Source: Streptomyces inusitatus (GTDB taxonomy: Bacteria > Actinomycetota > Actinomycetes > Streptomycetales > Streptomycetaceae). Taken from it: a stretch of DNA of 64,000 nucleotides. Both the position numbers and the translations under genes were made by a program. Location: the NCBI RefSeq assembly GCF_014651115.1, contig NZ_BMWG01000005.1:70024-134023 (forward strand). The letters are read 5' to 3'. Below are positions 16,482 through 24,257 of this stretch, one piece after another (within the stretch, counting starts at the first letter, position 1; every line of letters starts with the position of its first letter). Under the pieces are notes generated by a model. That model saw only the letters and a list, made by a program, of their open reading frames with translations, was not told where the DNA came from and ran no database searches.

Positions 16482-18176
16482 TCAGCTGTCGGTGGTGGAG
16501 GGGGCGTAGGCGGCGAGGGTCTCCTCGACGACGCCCCGGATGGGGGCGGGCAGCCGGTCCCAGTTGCGTTCGTCGCCGAGGTCGAGCACCCGGGAGAGTT
16601 TCCAGCCGAGGTACTGGCCGAGCGAGGCGAGCGGCGGGAGCTTCTCCACCGGGCGCAGCGCCAGTTCACGGCCGGGGAAGAGGGCGGCGAGGCGGGCGGT
16701 GGTCGTCTCGGTCCAGTGCCGGTCGGCCGGGCCCGTGGTGGTGACCAGGCAGAGGATCGTACGGTCGCGGATGACGAGCATGTAGTTGAGGACTAGAGGG
16801 GCGTTGAGGACTGGAGGGGCGTCGGGTGCCCGGGGAGCGTCGGGTGTCCGAGGAGCGTCGAGGTCCCCAGCGTCGGCCGGGCCGTCGGCCCAGAGCGCGG
16901 ACTCCACGTCGTTCTGCCGGATGCCGCTGCCTTCCAGGGTGATGAGGTCCTGGGAGCGGCCGAGGGTCCGCAGCAGAGGGGTGGCGACTCCGCAGGGGCA
17001 GTCGACTCCGGCGATCTCGACGAGGTCGCCGGTGCGGTAGCGGAGGAGGGGACGGGCGAGGATGTCGAGGGTGGTGACGATGAGTTCGCCCCGGTCGGGG
17101 CGGCCGTCGACGGGGCGTGCTCCGGTGTCGTCGGCGATCTCCAGGGCGTAGCTCTGGGTCTGGAGGTGGAGGCCCCGGTGTTCGCAGGTGACGGCGGTGG
17201 TGCCGGTCTCGGAGGAGCCGTAGGCGGCGACATAGGCCCTGGCCCCGGTGAGGCGTTCGAGGTGGCGGACGAAGGCGGGGCCGGTCTGTTCGGCCATCAG
17301 AAGGAGGGTGTCGAAGGCGGGGGCCGGTTCGTCGTCGCGATGGGCGAACTGGATCATTTCCAGCAGCCGGGAGGGCGGGCCGACGAAGACGTTGACCTTC
17401 AGTTCGCGGATGAGTCTGAGTACACGGGTGTAGTCGCCGGTGATGTTGTCGACCCAGGGCCGGAGCGACATGACCTGAAGGTATTCGAGGACTTTCTCGA
17501 ATTGGTAGGCGGCGGGGGCGAAGGGCGCGTTGATGAGGATGAGGGCGCGGTCGGCCGGGGAGAGGATACGGGCCCACAGTTCGCCTATGTTGATGGTGTT
17601 GGCGACGAGATCGTCCAGGGCCTTGGGGGCGGCGAGGACGCGTTTGCCGACTTCGGCCTCGCCCTCGCCGATGAGGGCGGCGGCGATGTAGCACAGCGGT
17701 ACGAGGTCTCCGCTCGCGCCGAGGGATCCGCGTTCGGGGACGAGGGGGAGGATGTCGGCGTCCAGATGGTCCAGCAGTCGTTCGACGACCTGGGGGCGGA
17801 TGCCGGAGTTGCCCCGGGCGAGGCAGTTGGCGCGGATGAGCAGGGTGGCGCGGACCACGTCGGCGGGGGCGTTGGGGCCGACGCCGTTGAGGTGGTAGCG
17901 GATCAGATGGTGCTGGAGCCGCGCGGCGCGTTCGGGGCTGATCTGCTGGGTGACGCTGTCGCCGAAGCCGGTGGTGACTCCGTAGATCGGCTTCCGTTCG
18001 GCGGTGAGGCGCTCACGCAGTCGCGCGCTGTTCCGGGCGGCGGTGGCCGCGGCGGGGTGGAGTACGGCCCGGGCCGTGGGCTCGTGCGGGGTGGGACGGG
18101 CCAGGCGCACCACGTCGCGCAGGGTCAGCGATTCCCCGTCGATTTCGACGCGGGCAGGAGCGGTCCATGTGTTCAC
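16482..18176 (-). CDS. Chimera: MIO-type ammonia-lyase/aminomutase N-terminus fused to PaaK-like adenylating enzyme C-terminus
   Basis: This 564-residue ORF joins two unrelated enzymes in frame. Residues 1 to about 180 match the HAL/PAL/aminomutase family: catalytic-Tyr segment YGVTTGFGD (65-73), RYHLNGVGP, RGNSGIRP, and GSLGASGD with the Ala-Ser-Gly (154-156) that cyclises to the MIO cofactor. From about residue 190 it is a phenylacetate-CoA-ligase-like adenylation domain: ELWARILSPADRALILINAPF, AYGSSETGTT (318-327) and LRYRTGDLVEIAG. The ligase P-loop (normally just before this part) and about two thirds of the lyase are missing. A repetitive DAPRTPDAPRAPDAP insert lies near the C-terminus. 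GTG 18176 has GGAG 8 nt upstream. Neither half should be active alone. Confidence 0.8.
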   Translation of the reverse strand: MNTWTAPARVEIDGESLTLRDVVRLARPTPHEPTARAVLHPAAATAARNSARLRERLTAERKPIYGVTTGFGDSVTQQISPERAARLQHHLIRYHLNGVGPNAPADVVRATLLIRANCLARGNSGIRPQVVERLLDHLDADILPLVPERGSLGASGDLVPLCYIAAALIGEGEAEVGKRVLAAPKALDDLVANTINIGELWARILSPADRALILINAPFAPAAYQFEKVLEYLQVMSLRPWVDNITGDYTRVLRLIRELKVNVFVGPPSRLLEMIQFAHRDDEPAPAFDTLLLMAEQTGPAFVRHLERLTGARAYVAAYGSSETGTTAVTCEHRGLHLQTQSYALEIADDTGARPVDGRPDRGELIVTTLDILARPLLRYRTGDLVEIAGVDCPCGVATPLLRTLGRSQDLITLEGSGIRQNDVESALWADGPADAGDLDAPRTPDAPRAPDAPPVLNAPLVLNYMLVIRDRTILCLVTTTGPADRHWTETTTARLAALFPGRELALRPVEKLPPLASLGQYLGWKLSRVLDLGDERNWDRLPAPIRGVVEETLAAYAPSTTDS

Positions 18177-18251
18177 CTTCGGGACTCCAAAGGAATGAGG
18201 ACATTGCCTGTGCGCCTCAATCCTTTTCCATCGGAAGCCGATTTTCTTCTG

Positions 18252-18305
18252 CCGGTGGACCTGGTTGTTCCAGGTCTTGGGGCCTGGGGCGACCAGGTCC
18301 ACCGG
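18252..18305. repeat. 14-bp perfect inverted repeat in the divergent promoter region
   Basis: CCGGTGGACCTGGT (18252-18265) and ACCAGGTCCACCGG (18292-18305) are perfect inverted arms, with an inner CCAGG/CCTGG stem (18270-18274, 18283-18287). It lies 75 bp upstream of the MIO-ligase gene and about 78 bp upstream of the NTF2-like gene. It could be an operator, a 5'-leader hairpin or a terminator. Confidence 0.6.
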
Positions 18306-18382
18306 AGTGGCGGCATCCTGTCCATATTCCCGTGACGATCCCGAAACACGATATTCTCGAACGGGAGTGTTGATGGCGGGAG

Positions 18383-18836
18383 TTGTTCGGACGTACGCTC
18401 GCCCCGACCGGAATTGACCCGGGAAGGAAAAGCAGGTCGCTCGCGTCCGAATCCGATGAGATCCGTGATGTCCACAAGGCCCTCGACGCTTTTCTCGACG
18501 CCCTCAACAGCCGGTCCGTGACCGGCTGGGCGCGGCCGCTGCACTATCCGCATCTGCGGGTCAGTGACGGCGAGGTCACCGTCTGGGAGACCGAGGAGGA
18601 GTACGCCGAGCGCTCGGAGCCCGAGGTGGCGCGGCTGCTCGCGAGCGGCTGGGACCGCAGCGGCTGGGAGAGTGTGGAGCTGATCCAGCGTTCCGCCGAT
18701 CAGGTCCACGCACAAGTGCGGTTCGCCCGTTACGACCGGGAGGGGGTGTCGCTGGGGTCGTTCGAGTCGCTGTATGTGCTGACCCGGCGGGAGGGGCGCT
18801 GGGGGGGTGCTGGCCAGGATCGCCTTCGCGGTCTGA
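18383..18836 (+). CDS. NTF2-like/SnoaL-type small protein, frameshifted at the C-terminus
   Basis: About 150 residues with an NTF2-like (SnoaL/DUF4440) pattern: IRDVHKALDAFLDALNSR, WARPLHYPHLRVSDGEV, AQVRFARYDREGVSLGSFES and LYVLTRREGRWG. Such folds form small-molecule pockets in hydroxylases, cyclases or ketosteroid-isomerase-like enzymes. The written frame loses its stop at a run of 7 G (18801-18807). With 6 G it would end ...GVLARIAFAV then TGA at 18836, a natural length. The start is uncertain: TTG 18383 is the first in-frame candidate, with GGCGGGAG adjacent. Confidence 0.65.
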
Positions 18837-18892
18837 ACGCCCCCGTTTCGGCGGCCCCGGCGGTGAGGCTCACCGGCGGGGCCGCCGGCCGG

Positions 18893-20002
18893 TCAGCCCC
18901 CGCGGGGCGGCGGGGATGGGTCCGGCGGCCCGCCCGTGTGGTTCGCGGGGACGTACTCCCCGGGCGGCCAGGGGGGGGGGGCCGCGGCGGAGGGCGCGGG
19001 GGCCTCGGCGACCGGGGCGAGTTGGAGCCCGTCCACCAGGTGCAGATCGCGGTCGCCCAGCCGCTGGAGCACGCGCACCGCCTCCGCCGTGATGTCGCGG
19101 GTGTCCCGCAGGGTCAGCCCGGCGCTGTTGACGCTCCGCTCGCGGTCGGGCGAGGAGAGCGGGGTGATGACGGCGACGGGAGTGCCCGGGTGGCCCTCGC
19201 GGACGGTGTCGAGGAAGCCGCAGACCGCCGGGCCCCAGCTCCGGGCGGTGAACGCGCCCCGGATGTAGACGTTGATGCCCAGTTCGAGGCTGATCAGCTC
19301 CGCCGGGGCGTCCCTGATCGCCCGGGCGAGGGCCGGATCGAGATACGCCTCCCCCGCGAGGCCCAGGTTCCGCAGCCGCCAGCCCCGCTCCGCCGCGACC
19401 AGCGCGGGCCAGGTCTCGGAGGGGCCGGAGGCGAATATGCAGTGGGTGAGGGAGCTGCCGTACGCCACCCAGCGGGGGCCGGTGCGGTCCGCCGCCGTCA
19501 GCGAGCGGTGGCCGCCGAAGGAGACCGCGCCCAGCCGGGTGACGCCCAGGTGCGGAAGCCACACCTCGACCTCGGCGGGCCGGCCGGCCGCCGCCGGGGG
19601 CAGCGGGAAGGAGACCCGGTGTCCGCCGGGGCCGCCGGCCCAGCGGTGGACGAGGGCGCCGTCGGCCCTGATGTCCAGCGGCGCGCCACCGGGGTCGGTC
19701 TCCACCTCCAGGGTGATCTCGGTGGCGTCGGTGCGGACGGCGAACCGGATCCCGGCGGTGGTCCGGGCGACCCGGGTCAGGGCCGGTGACATCGCGGTGG
19801 CCAGGCGCTCCGGGGGGACGCGCAGCGGCAGCGGGCCGCCGGGGCCAGCGCTCCAGCCGCTGACGCCGTCCCAGGAGAGCCGCGGATCGTCGGGGGCGAG
19901 GCGCTCCGGAGCCGGTCCGGTCCGGGCGCCGGTGGCAGTGCCGGTGCCGGTGGCCGTGCCCGCCCTCTCGTGCGGCGGCCGGGCGCGGGTGGGACCGGTC
20001 AT
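18893..20002 (-). CDS. SGNH/GDSL-type hydrolase with N-terminal jelly-roll-like domain
   Basis: This 369-residue protein has a beta-rich N-terminal half (ITLEVETDPGGAPLDIRADG) and an SGNH hydrolase core: WVAYGSSLTHC with the nucleophilic Ser, NLGLAGEAYLDP, and LELGINVY as the Asn block. The layout resembles SsfX3-type GDSL enzymes known to act as acyltransferases in polyketide tailoring. The usual C-terminal Asp-x-x-His catalytic pair is not visible; the end is Pro-rich and passes through an 11-base C run (18971-18981). It overlaps the MFS gene by 4 bp (ATGA), so the two are co-translated. Confidence 0.75.
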   Translation of the reverse strand: MTGPTRARPPHERAGTATGTGTATGARTGPAPERLAPDDPRLSWDGVSGWSAGPGGPLPLRVPPERLATAMSPALTRVARTTAGIRFAVRTDATEITLEVETDPGGAPLDIRADGALVHRWAGGPGGHRVSFPLPPAAAGRPAEVEVWLPHLGVTRLGAVSFGGHRSLTAADRTGPRWVAYGSSLTHCIFASGPSETWPALVAAERGWRLRNLGLAGEAYLDPALARAIRDAPAELISLELGINVYIRGAFTARSWGPAVCGFLDTVREGHPGTPVAVITPLSSPDRERSVNSAGLTLRDTRDITAEAVRVLQRLGDRDLHLVDGLQLAPVAEAPAPSAAAPPPWPPGEYVPANHTGGPPDPSPPPRGG

Positions 20003-21489
20003 GCGCGCCCGCTCTCCAGCGGTGTGTCACGGTCCACCGTGCCCGGCTCGCCGTCGGCGTCCCGGGCCGGGGACTCGGCGTCCTGGTCCCGGGATTTCGC
20101 CGGACCGAGGCCCAGCGCGGCGGCCAGCGCTCCGACGAGGGAGAAGAGGCCGACGGCGAGGAAGGCGTAGTGGTACGAGTCGAGTTCACCGGCGGTGCCC
20201 GCGGAGGCCAGCACCGCGGCGGCGACCGCGACACCGAGGCCGCCGCCGAGCTGGAGCGCCGACTGGATCAGGGAGGTCGCCAGGCCCTGCTGGGCGTCGG
20301 CGACCCCGCCGACCCCCGCGATGTTGAAGCTGGGGAAGCTCAGACCGTTGCCGACGCCGTGGATGACGAGCGCGGGCAGCAGCACCGCCGCGTAGCCGCT
20401 GTTCTCCCCGGCGCGCAGGAAGAGCAGGATGCCGAGCCCCTGGAGCAGCAGCCCGAGGACGGCGGGCAGGCGCAGCCCCCAGCGGTTGATGACGCGCGGG
20501 GTGATGTTCACGGTGAGGAGGATCGCGGCGGCCATCGGCACGATCGCGAGCCCGGCCCCGAGCGCGTTGTAGCCCAGTACCTGCTGGAGGTAGAGCAGGG
20601 CGACGAACTGCCAGCCGATGGTGGCGCAGGCCCAGGTCAGCCCGACGACATTGGCCGTGGACAGGGTCCGGGAGCGGAAGATGGAGAGCTGGACCAGCGG
20701 TTCGCGGCGACGGCTCTCGATGACGACGAAGCCGATGAGCAGCAGCACGGCGGCGACCAGGGAGAGCACGGTCGCGGGCGAGCCCCAGCCCACCTCGGGG
20801 GCCCGGGTGAGCGCGAAGACCAGCAGCAGCGCGCCGCCGGTCGCGGTGAGCGCCCCGAAGGCGTCGAAGCCGGGGCGCTCACCGGTGCGGGGCCGGTCGG
20901 GGGCGACCGCGTACCGGACGGTGGCGAAGACCAGGGCGGCGATGACGAACGGGACGAGGAAGGTGAGCCGCCAGCTCAGCTCGGTGAGCACACCGGAGAG
21001 GACGAGGCCCGCCGCGTAACCGCTCGCGCCGGTCAGCGAGAAGATGCCGACCGCGCGGTTGCGCTCGGGGCCCTCCTTGAAGGTGGTGGTGATGATCGAC
21101 AGGGCGGCGGGGGCGATGAACGCCGCCGCGATGCCCTTGACGACCCGGCTGACGATCAGCAGGGTCCCGTCCGAGACGAATCCGCCGGCCAGGCTGGCCG
21201 CAGCGAAGACCGCGGTGGCCCAGAAGAACATCCGGCGTCTGCCGAAGAGGTCGGCGGCCCGGCCGCCGAGGAGCAGAAAGCCTCCGTACGCCACCGCGTA
21301 GCCGGATATGAGCCACTGGAGCTCCTCGCCGCTCAGCCCCAGATCGTCCTTCAGCTCGGGCAGGGCCACGCCCATCAGCGAGACGTCCATGGAGTCCAGG
21401 AACAGCTGCGCGCAGAGCACCAGAAGGGCGAGTCCCTTACGGACGCCCGGAGTCCGCCCCGAGCGCGGGGCCGATTGTGGATCTGACAT
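19999..21489 (-). CDS. MFS multidrug exporter, EmrB/QacA (DHA2, 14-helix) family
   Basis: This 496-residue exporter has about 14 predicted helices. The DHA2 start pattern is QLFLDSMDVSLMGVALPELK, followed by LQWLISGYAVAYGGFLLLGG, RAADLFGRRRMF (motif A) and a GASGYAAGLVLSGVLTELSW motif C region. It probably exports a drug or the product of the surrounding biosynthetic genes. The SGNH hydrolase gene overlaps its 3' end. The upstream 200 bp, shared with the acyltransferase gene, contains repeats that may bind a regulator. Confidence 0.9.
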   Translation of the reverse strand: MSDPQSAPRSGRTPGVRKGLALLVLCAQLFLDSMDVSLMGVALPELKDDLGLSGEELQWLISGYAVAYGGFLLLGGRAADLFGRRRMFFWATAVFAAASLAGGFVSDGTLLIVSRVVKGIAAAFIAPAALSIITTTFKEGPERNRAVGIFSLTGASGYAAGLVLSGVLTELSWRLTFLVPFVIAALVFATVRYAVAPDRPRTGERPGFDAFGALTATGGALLLVFALTRAPEVGWGSPATVLSLVAAVLLLIGFVVIESRRREPLVQLSIFRSRTLSTANVVGLTWACATIGWQFVALLYLQQVLGYNALGAGLAIVPMAAAILLTVNITPRVINRWGLRLPAVLGLLLQGLGILLFLRAGENSGYAAVLLPALVIHGVGNGLSFPSFNIAGVGGVADAQQGLATSLIQSALQLGGGLGVAVAAAVLASAGTAGELDSYHYAFLAVGLFSLVGALAAALGLGPAKSRDQDAESPARDADGEPGTVDRDTPLESGRA

Positions 21490-21562
21490 CGTTCGCCGCC
21501 ATTCGATCCGTCAGACATCCGTCTGCTCACCAGTGATGTGCCCTGAAAGTAGCAGCGAAATC

Positions 21563-21592
21563 ATCTTGCAGCAAACAATCTTGCCGTAAACA
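21563..21592. promoter_or_regulatory. Tandem 15-bp direct repeats, candidate operator
   Basis: ATCTTGCAGCAAACA (21563-21577) is followed immediately by ATCTTGCCGTAAACA (21578-21592), 13 of 15 bases identical. Each contains a TTGC-n-G(C/T)AA half-palindrome. The AT-rich pair stands out in the divergent region between the MFS exporter and acyltransferase genes. Confidence 0.5.
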
Positions 21593-21634
21593 TAAGACCC
21601 TCGGCCTTGCGGAGCGATCGCCCCCGACCTACGC

Positions 21635-21654
21635 TTCGATTGTTTTCGAACAAT
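21635..21654. promoter_or_regulatory. Palindrome ATTGTT-TTCG-AACAAT, candidate MarR-type operator
   Basis: ATTGTT (21639-21644) and AACAAT (21649-21654) are perfect inverted arms around TTCG, 36 bp before the acyltransferase start. The 10-mer TTCGATTGTT beginning at 21635 recurs at 27918-27927 before the LLM oxidoreductase, hinting at a shared regulator, perhaps the MarR protein encoded at 26115. Confidence 0.5.
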
Positions 21655-21689
21655 GAAAGTTGACCGGTTCCCACGCCCGGAGCACACCC

Positions 21690-22872
21690 ATGCCTCTGTC
21701 CGAGAACCGGCCGCGCCTGCCCTCCCTCACCGGGCTGCGCTTCGTCGCCGTCCTCTGCGTCTTCGCCTTCCATGCCTCCCTCGAATCGCCGTTCGCCGAT
21801 CGCGGCCTCGACGCGGCGTACACGGGACTGGTGGCGAACGCGGGGTGGCTGGGCGTCAGCTTCTTCTTCGTCCTGAGCGGATTCGTCCTCACCTGGTCCG
21901 CCCGCCCCGGGGACACGGCGGTCCGCTTCTGGCATCGCCGGGCGGCGAAGGTCTACCCCCTGCACCTGCTCACCTGGGCCGCCGCACTGGCCCTCCTCGC
22001 CCGGGCGGGCACTCCGGCGACCGCCCGCCAGGCCGTCCCCAATCTGCTGCTCGTCCACACCTGGGCGCCCGACCGGGCCGTCTTCTCCAGCCTCAACGAC
22101 GTCAGCTGGTCGCTCTCCTGCGAGGTGTTCTTCTATCTCTCCTTCCCCCTCCTCATCGGCGCGGTGCGACGGATCCGGCCGGAGCGGCTCCGGCTCTGGA
22201 CGGCCGGCACGGCCCTCGCCGTACCCGCACTGCCCCTCCTCTCCGAGCTGCTGCCGGCCGGCGAGGCGCTGCCCTTCGGCTCCGGATCCGTCGCACAGTT
22301 CTGGCTGGTCTACGTCCTCCCGGTGGGCCGGGCCCTGGAGTTCGGCCTCGGCATCCTGCTGGCCCGGACGGTCCTCACCGGCCGCGCCGCCCTCCCCGGC
22401 GGCGTCCCCGCGGCGCTCGTCCTGCTCTCCGCCGGGTACGCGCTCTCGCTGCGGCTGCCCTTCCTGTACGGGCTGACCAGCGCCACCGTCGTACCGATCG
22501 GACTGCTCGTGGCGGCGGTCGCCCGCCGGGACTCCGAGGGCCGGGGCTCCTTCCTCGCCCGCCCGGCCCTGGTCCGCCTGGGCGAGTGGTCATTCGCCTT
22601 CTATCTCGTCCACCGGCTGCTGCTCCAGCACGGCCACCGGCTGCTCGGCGAGGGCCGGACCTGGTCCGCCCCCGCCGCCGCCGGGCTGCTGGCGGCGGCC
22701 CTCGCCCTGGCCCTGCTCATCTCCTGGGCGCTGCACACCCTCGTCGAGCGGCCCGCGATGCGGCTGCTGGCGGGGTCCCGCGCCGCCGGAGCGGCCGACC
22801 GGCACCACCCCCGCCCGAGACCCCGCGGCCGGCCAGGCCGCCCCCGACACCGGAGAGGCAGCCACCCGATGA
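21690..22872 (+). CDS. Acyltransferase-3 family membrane protein, reading into the P450 through a probable one-base insertion
   Basis: This roughly 394-residue integral membrane acyltransferase of the acyltransferase-3 (OafA/NodX) family begins LPSLTGLRFVAVLCVFAFHA (active-site His) and contains GVSFFFVLSGFVLTWS, SWSLSCEVFFYLSFPLL and LGEWSFAFYLVHRLLLQHG. Members O-acylate sugars or natural products. As written the frame has no stop and merges with the P450. One G fewer in the GGGG at about 22772-22775 gives ...LLAGPAPPERP... ending TGA 22870-22872, overlapping the P450 ATG exactly. That strongly suggests two genes. Confidence 0.8.
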
Positions 22873-24140
22873 CAGACCCGACCAAGACCCCACCCCCTGC
22901 CCCGGCCGAGCCCCCGGCCCAGACCCCGGCCCCGGCCCAGACCCCGGTCCTGCCCCAGTACCCCTTCCCCGTGGGCCCGTTCGCCGAGCCCCCCGAGGAG
23001 TACGCCGCGCTGCGCGCCCAGTGCCCCATAAGCCGTGTCCAGCTGCCCAGCGGGGACAGCGCGCTGATGGTCACCGGGTACGACGAGGTGGTGGCCGCGA
23101 TGGCGGACCGCAGACTCTCCCGGGCCGCGCTGCGCGAGCCGGGCGCGGTGCGCACCGTGAAGGGCGAGGACTTCTCCGACAACCCGTACAACCTCCTCAA
23201 CCAGGAGGGCGCGCAGCACGCCCGGCTGCGCCGGCTGATCGCCCCCGCCTTCACCCCGCGCAAGGCGGAGAAGTGGCGGGCCAGGGTGGAGGAGATCGCC
23301 CATGAGCTGATCGACCGGCTGGAGGCCGGACCGCGCCCCGCCGACCTCCACCACGACTTCGCCGCCGTACTGCCCGTCTGGGTGATCTGCGAGATGGTCG
23401 GGGCCCCCGTCGGGGACCGGGAGCGGCTGCACCGCTGGACCGAGGCCCTGGTCAGCATCACCGCCCACTCCCCCGGGGAACGGCTGACCGCCCGCGAGGA
23501 GTCGGCCGCCTATGTCGCCGGGCTCATCGCCGAGCGGCGGAAGAACCCCGGCGACGATCTGCTCAGCACCCTGATCGCCGCCCGCGACGAGGACAACGAC
23601 CGGCTCGGCGAGCGCGAGCTGGTCTGGCTCGGCATCAATCTGCTGGTGGCCGGGCACGACACCACCGTCGGAGCCGTGGTGCGCTCGCTCTACCAGCTGC
23701 TGCGCCACCCCGGGCAGTGGCGGCTGCTGACCGAGGACCCGGGGCTGGTGACCGCCGCCACCGAGGAACTGCTGCGCTACGCGCCGCCGTCGGAGATCGG
23801 CTTCCTGCGGATCGCGACCGAGGAGCTGGAGATCGCAGGCACCCGGATCGCCCCCGGCGAGGGCGTGATCCCGGTGATGCACGCCGCCGGCCGTGACACC
23901 CGCCATGTCGCCCGGCCCGAGGAGCTGGACATCACCCGCTCCGACGCGGTGCATGTGGCGTTCGGCCACGGCACCCACTACTGCCCCGGCGCGGGGGTGG
24001 CCCGGATGGAGCTCCAGGTGGCGTTCGGCGTACTGGCGCGGCGGCTGCCCACGCTGCGGCTCGCCGTGCCGCCCGAGGAGGTGCGCTGGCTCGGCGGACT
24101 GCTCACCCTGCGGCCCGAGAGGCTGCCCGTCACCTGGTGA
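22869..24140 (+). CDS. Cytochrome P450
   Basis: This roughly 423-residue bacterial class I P450 has oxygen-binding helix LLVAGHDTTVGAV, the ExxR motif EELLRY, and heme-ligand loop FGHGTHYCPGAGVARMEL with the axial Cys. A Pro/Ala/Thr-rich stretch of about 35 residues (PPAPAEPPAQTPAPAQTP) precedes the catalytic core at YPFPVGPFAEPPEEYAAL. ATG 22869 has its own GGAGAGG 10 nt upstream, arguing for separate translation from the acyltransferase. It is likely a tailoring hydroxylase or epoxidase; no ferredoxin gene is adjacent. Confidence 0.92.
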   Translation: MTDPTKTPPPAPAEPPAQTPAPAQTPVLPQYPFPVGPFAEPPEEYAALRAQCPISRVQLPSGDSALMVTGYDEVVAAMADRRLSRAALREPGAVRTVKGEDFSDNPYNLLNQEGAQHARLRRLIAPAFTPRKAEKWRARVEEIAHELIDRLEAGPRPADLHHDFAAVLPVWVICEMVGAPVGDRERLHRWTEALVSITAHSPGERLTAREESAAYVAGLIAERRKNPGDDLLSTLIAARDEDNDRLGERELVWLGINLLVAGHDTTVGAVVRSLYQLLRHPGQWRLLTEDPGLVTAATEELLRYAPPSEIGFLRIATEELEIAGTRIAPGEGVIPVMHAAGRDTRHVARPEELDITRSDAVHVAFGHGTHYCPGAGVARMELQVAFGVLARRLPTLRLAVPPEEVRWLGGLLTLRPERLPVTW

Positions 24141-24209
24141 CCCGGCCCTCCTCCCCCGTACCGCCCGTACCCCCCGCACCGCCCGTGCGCCGCCGCTGAG
24201 CGCGCGAAG

Positions 24210-24247
24210 GAGCGCCGTACCGGCCCCGACCGGGCGGTACGGCGCTC
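24210..24247. terminator. Bidirectional terminator between P450 and methyltransferase
   Basis: AGCGCCGTACCG (24211-24222) and CGGTACGGCGCT (24235-24246) form a perfect 12-bp stem, extended by one more pair, between convergent genes. Confidence 0.8.
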
Positions 24248-24257
24248 TTCCGCGTGC

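Noticed and set aside
18837..19789. Extension of the NTF2-like frame by about 320 codons
   Set aside because: Sequence after the G-run is antisense to the SGNH hydrolase gene and low-complexity; the natural stop is at 18836 in the shifted frame.
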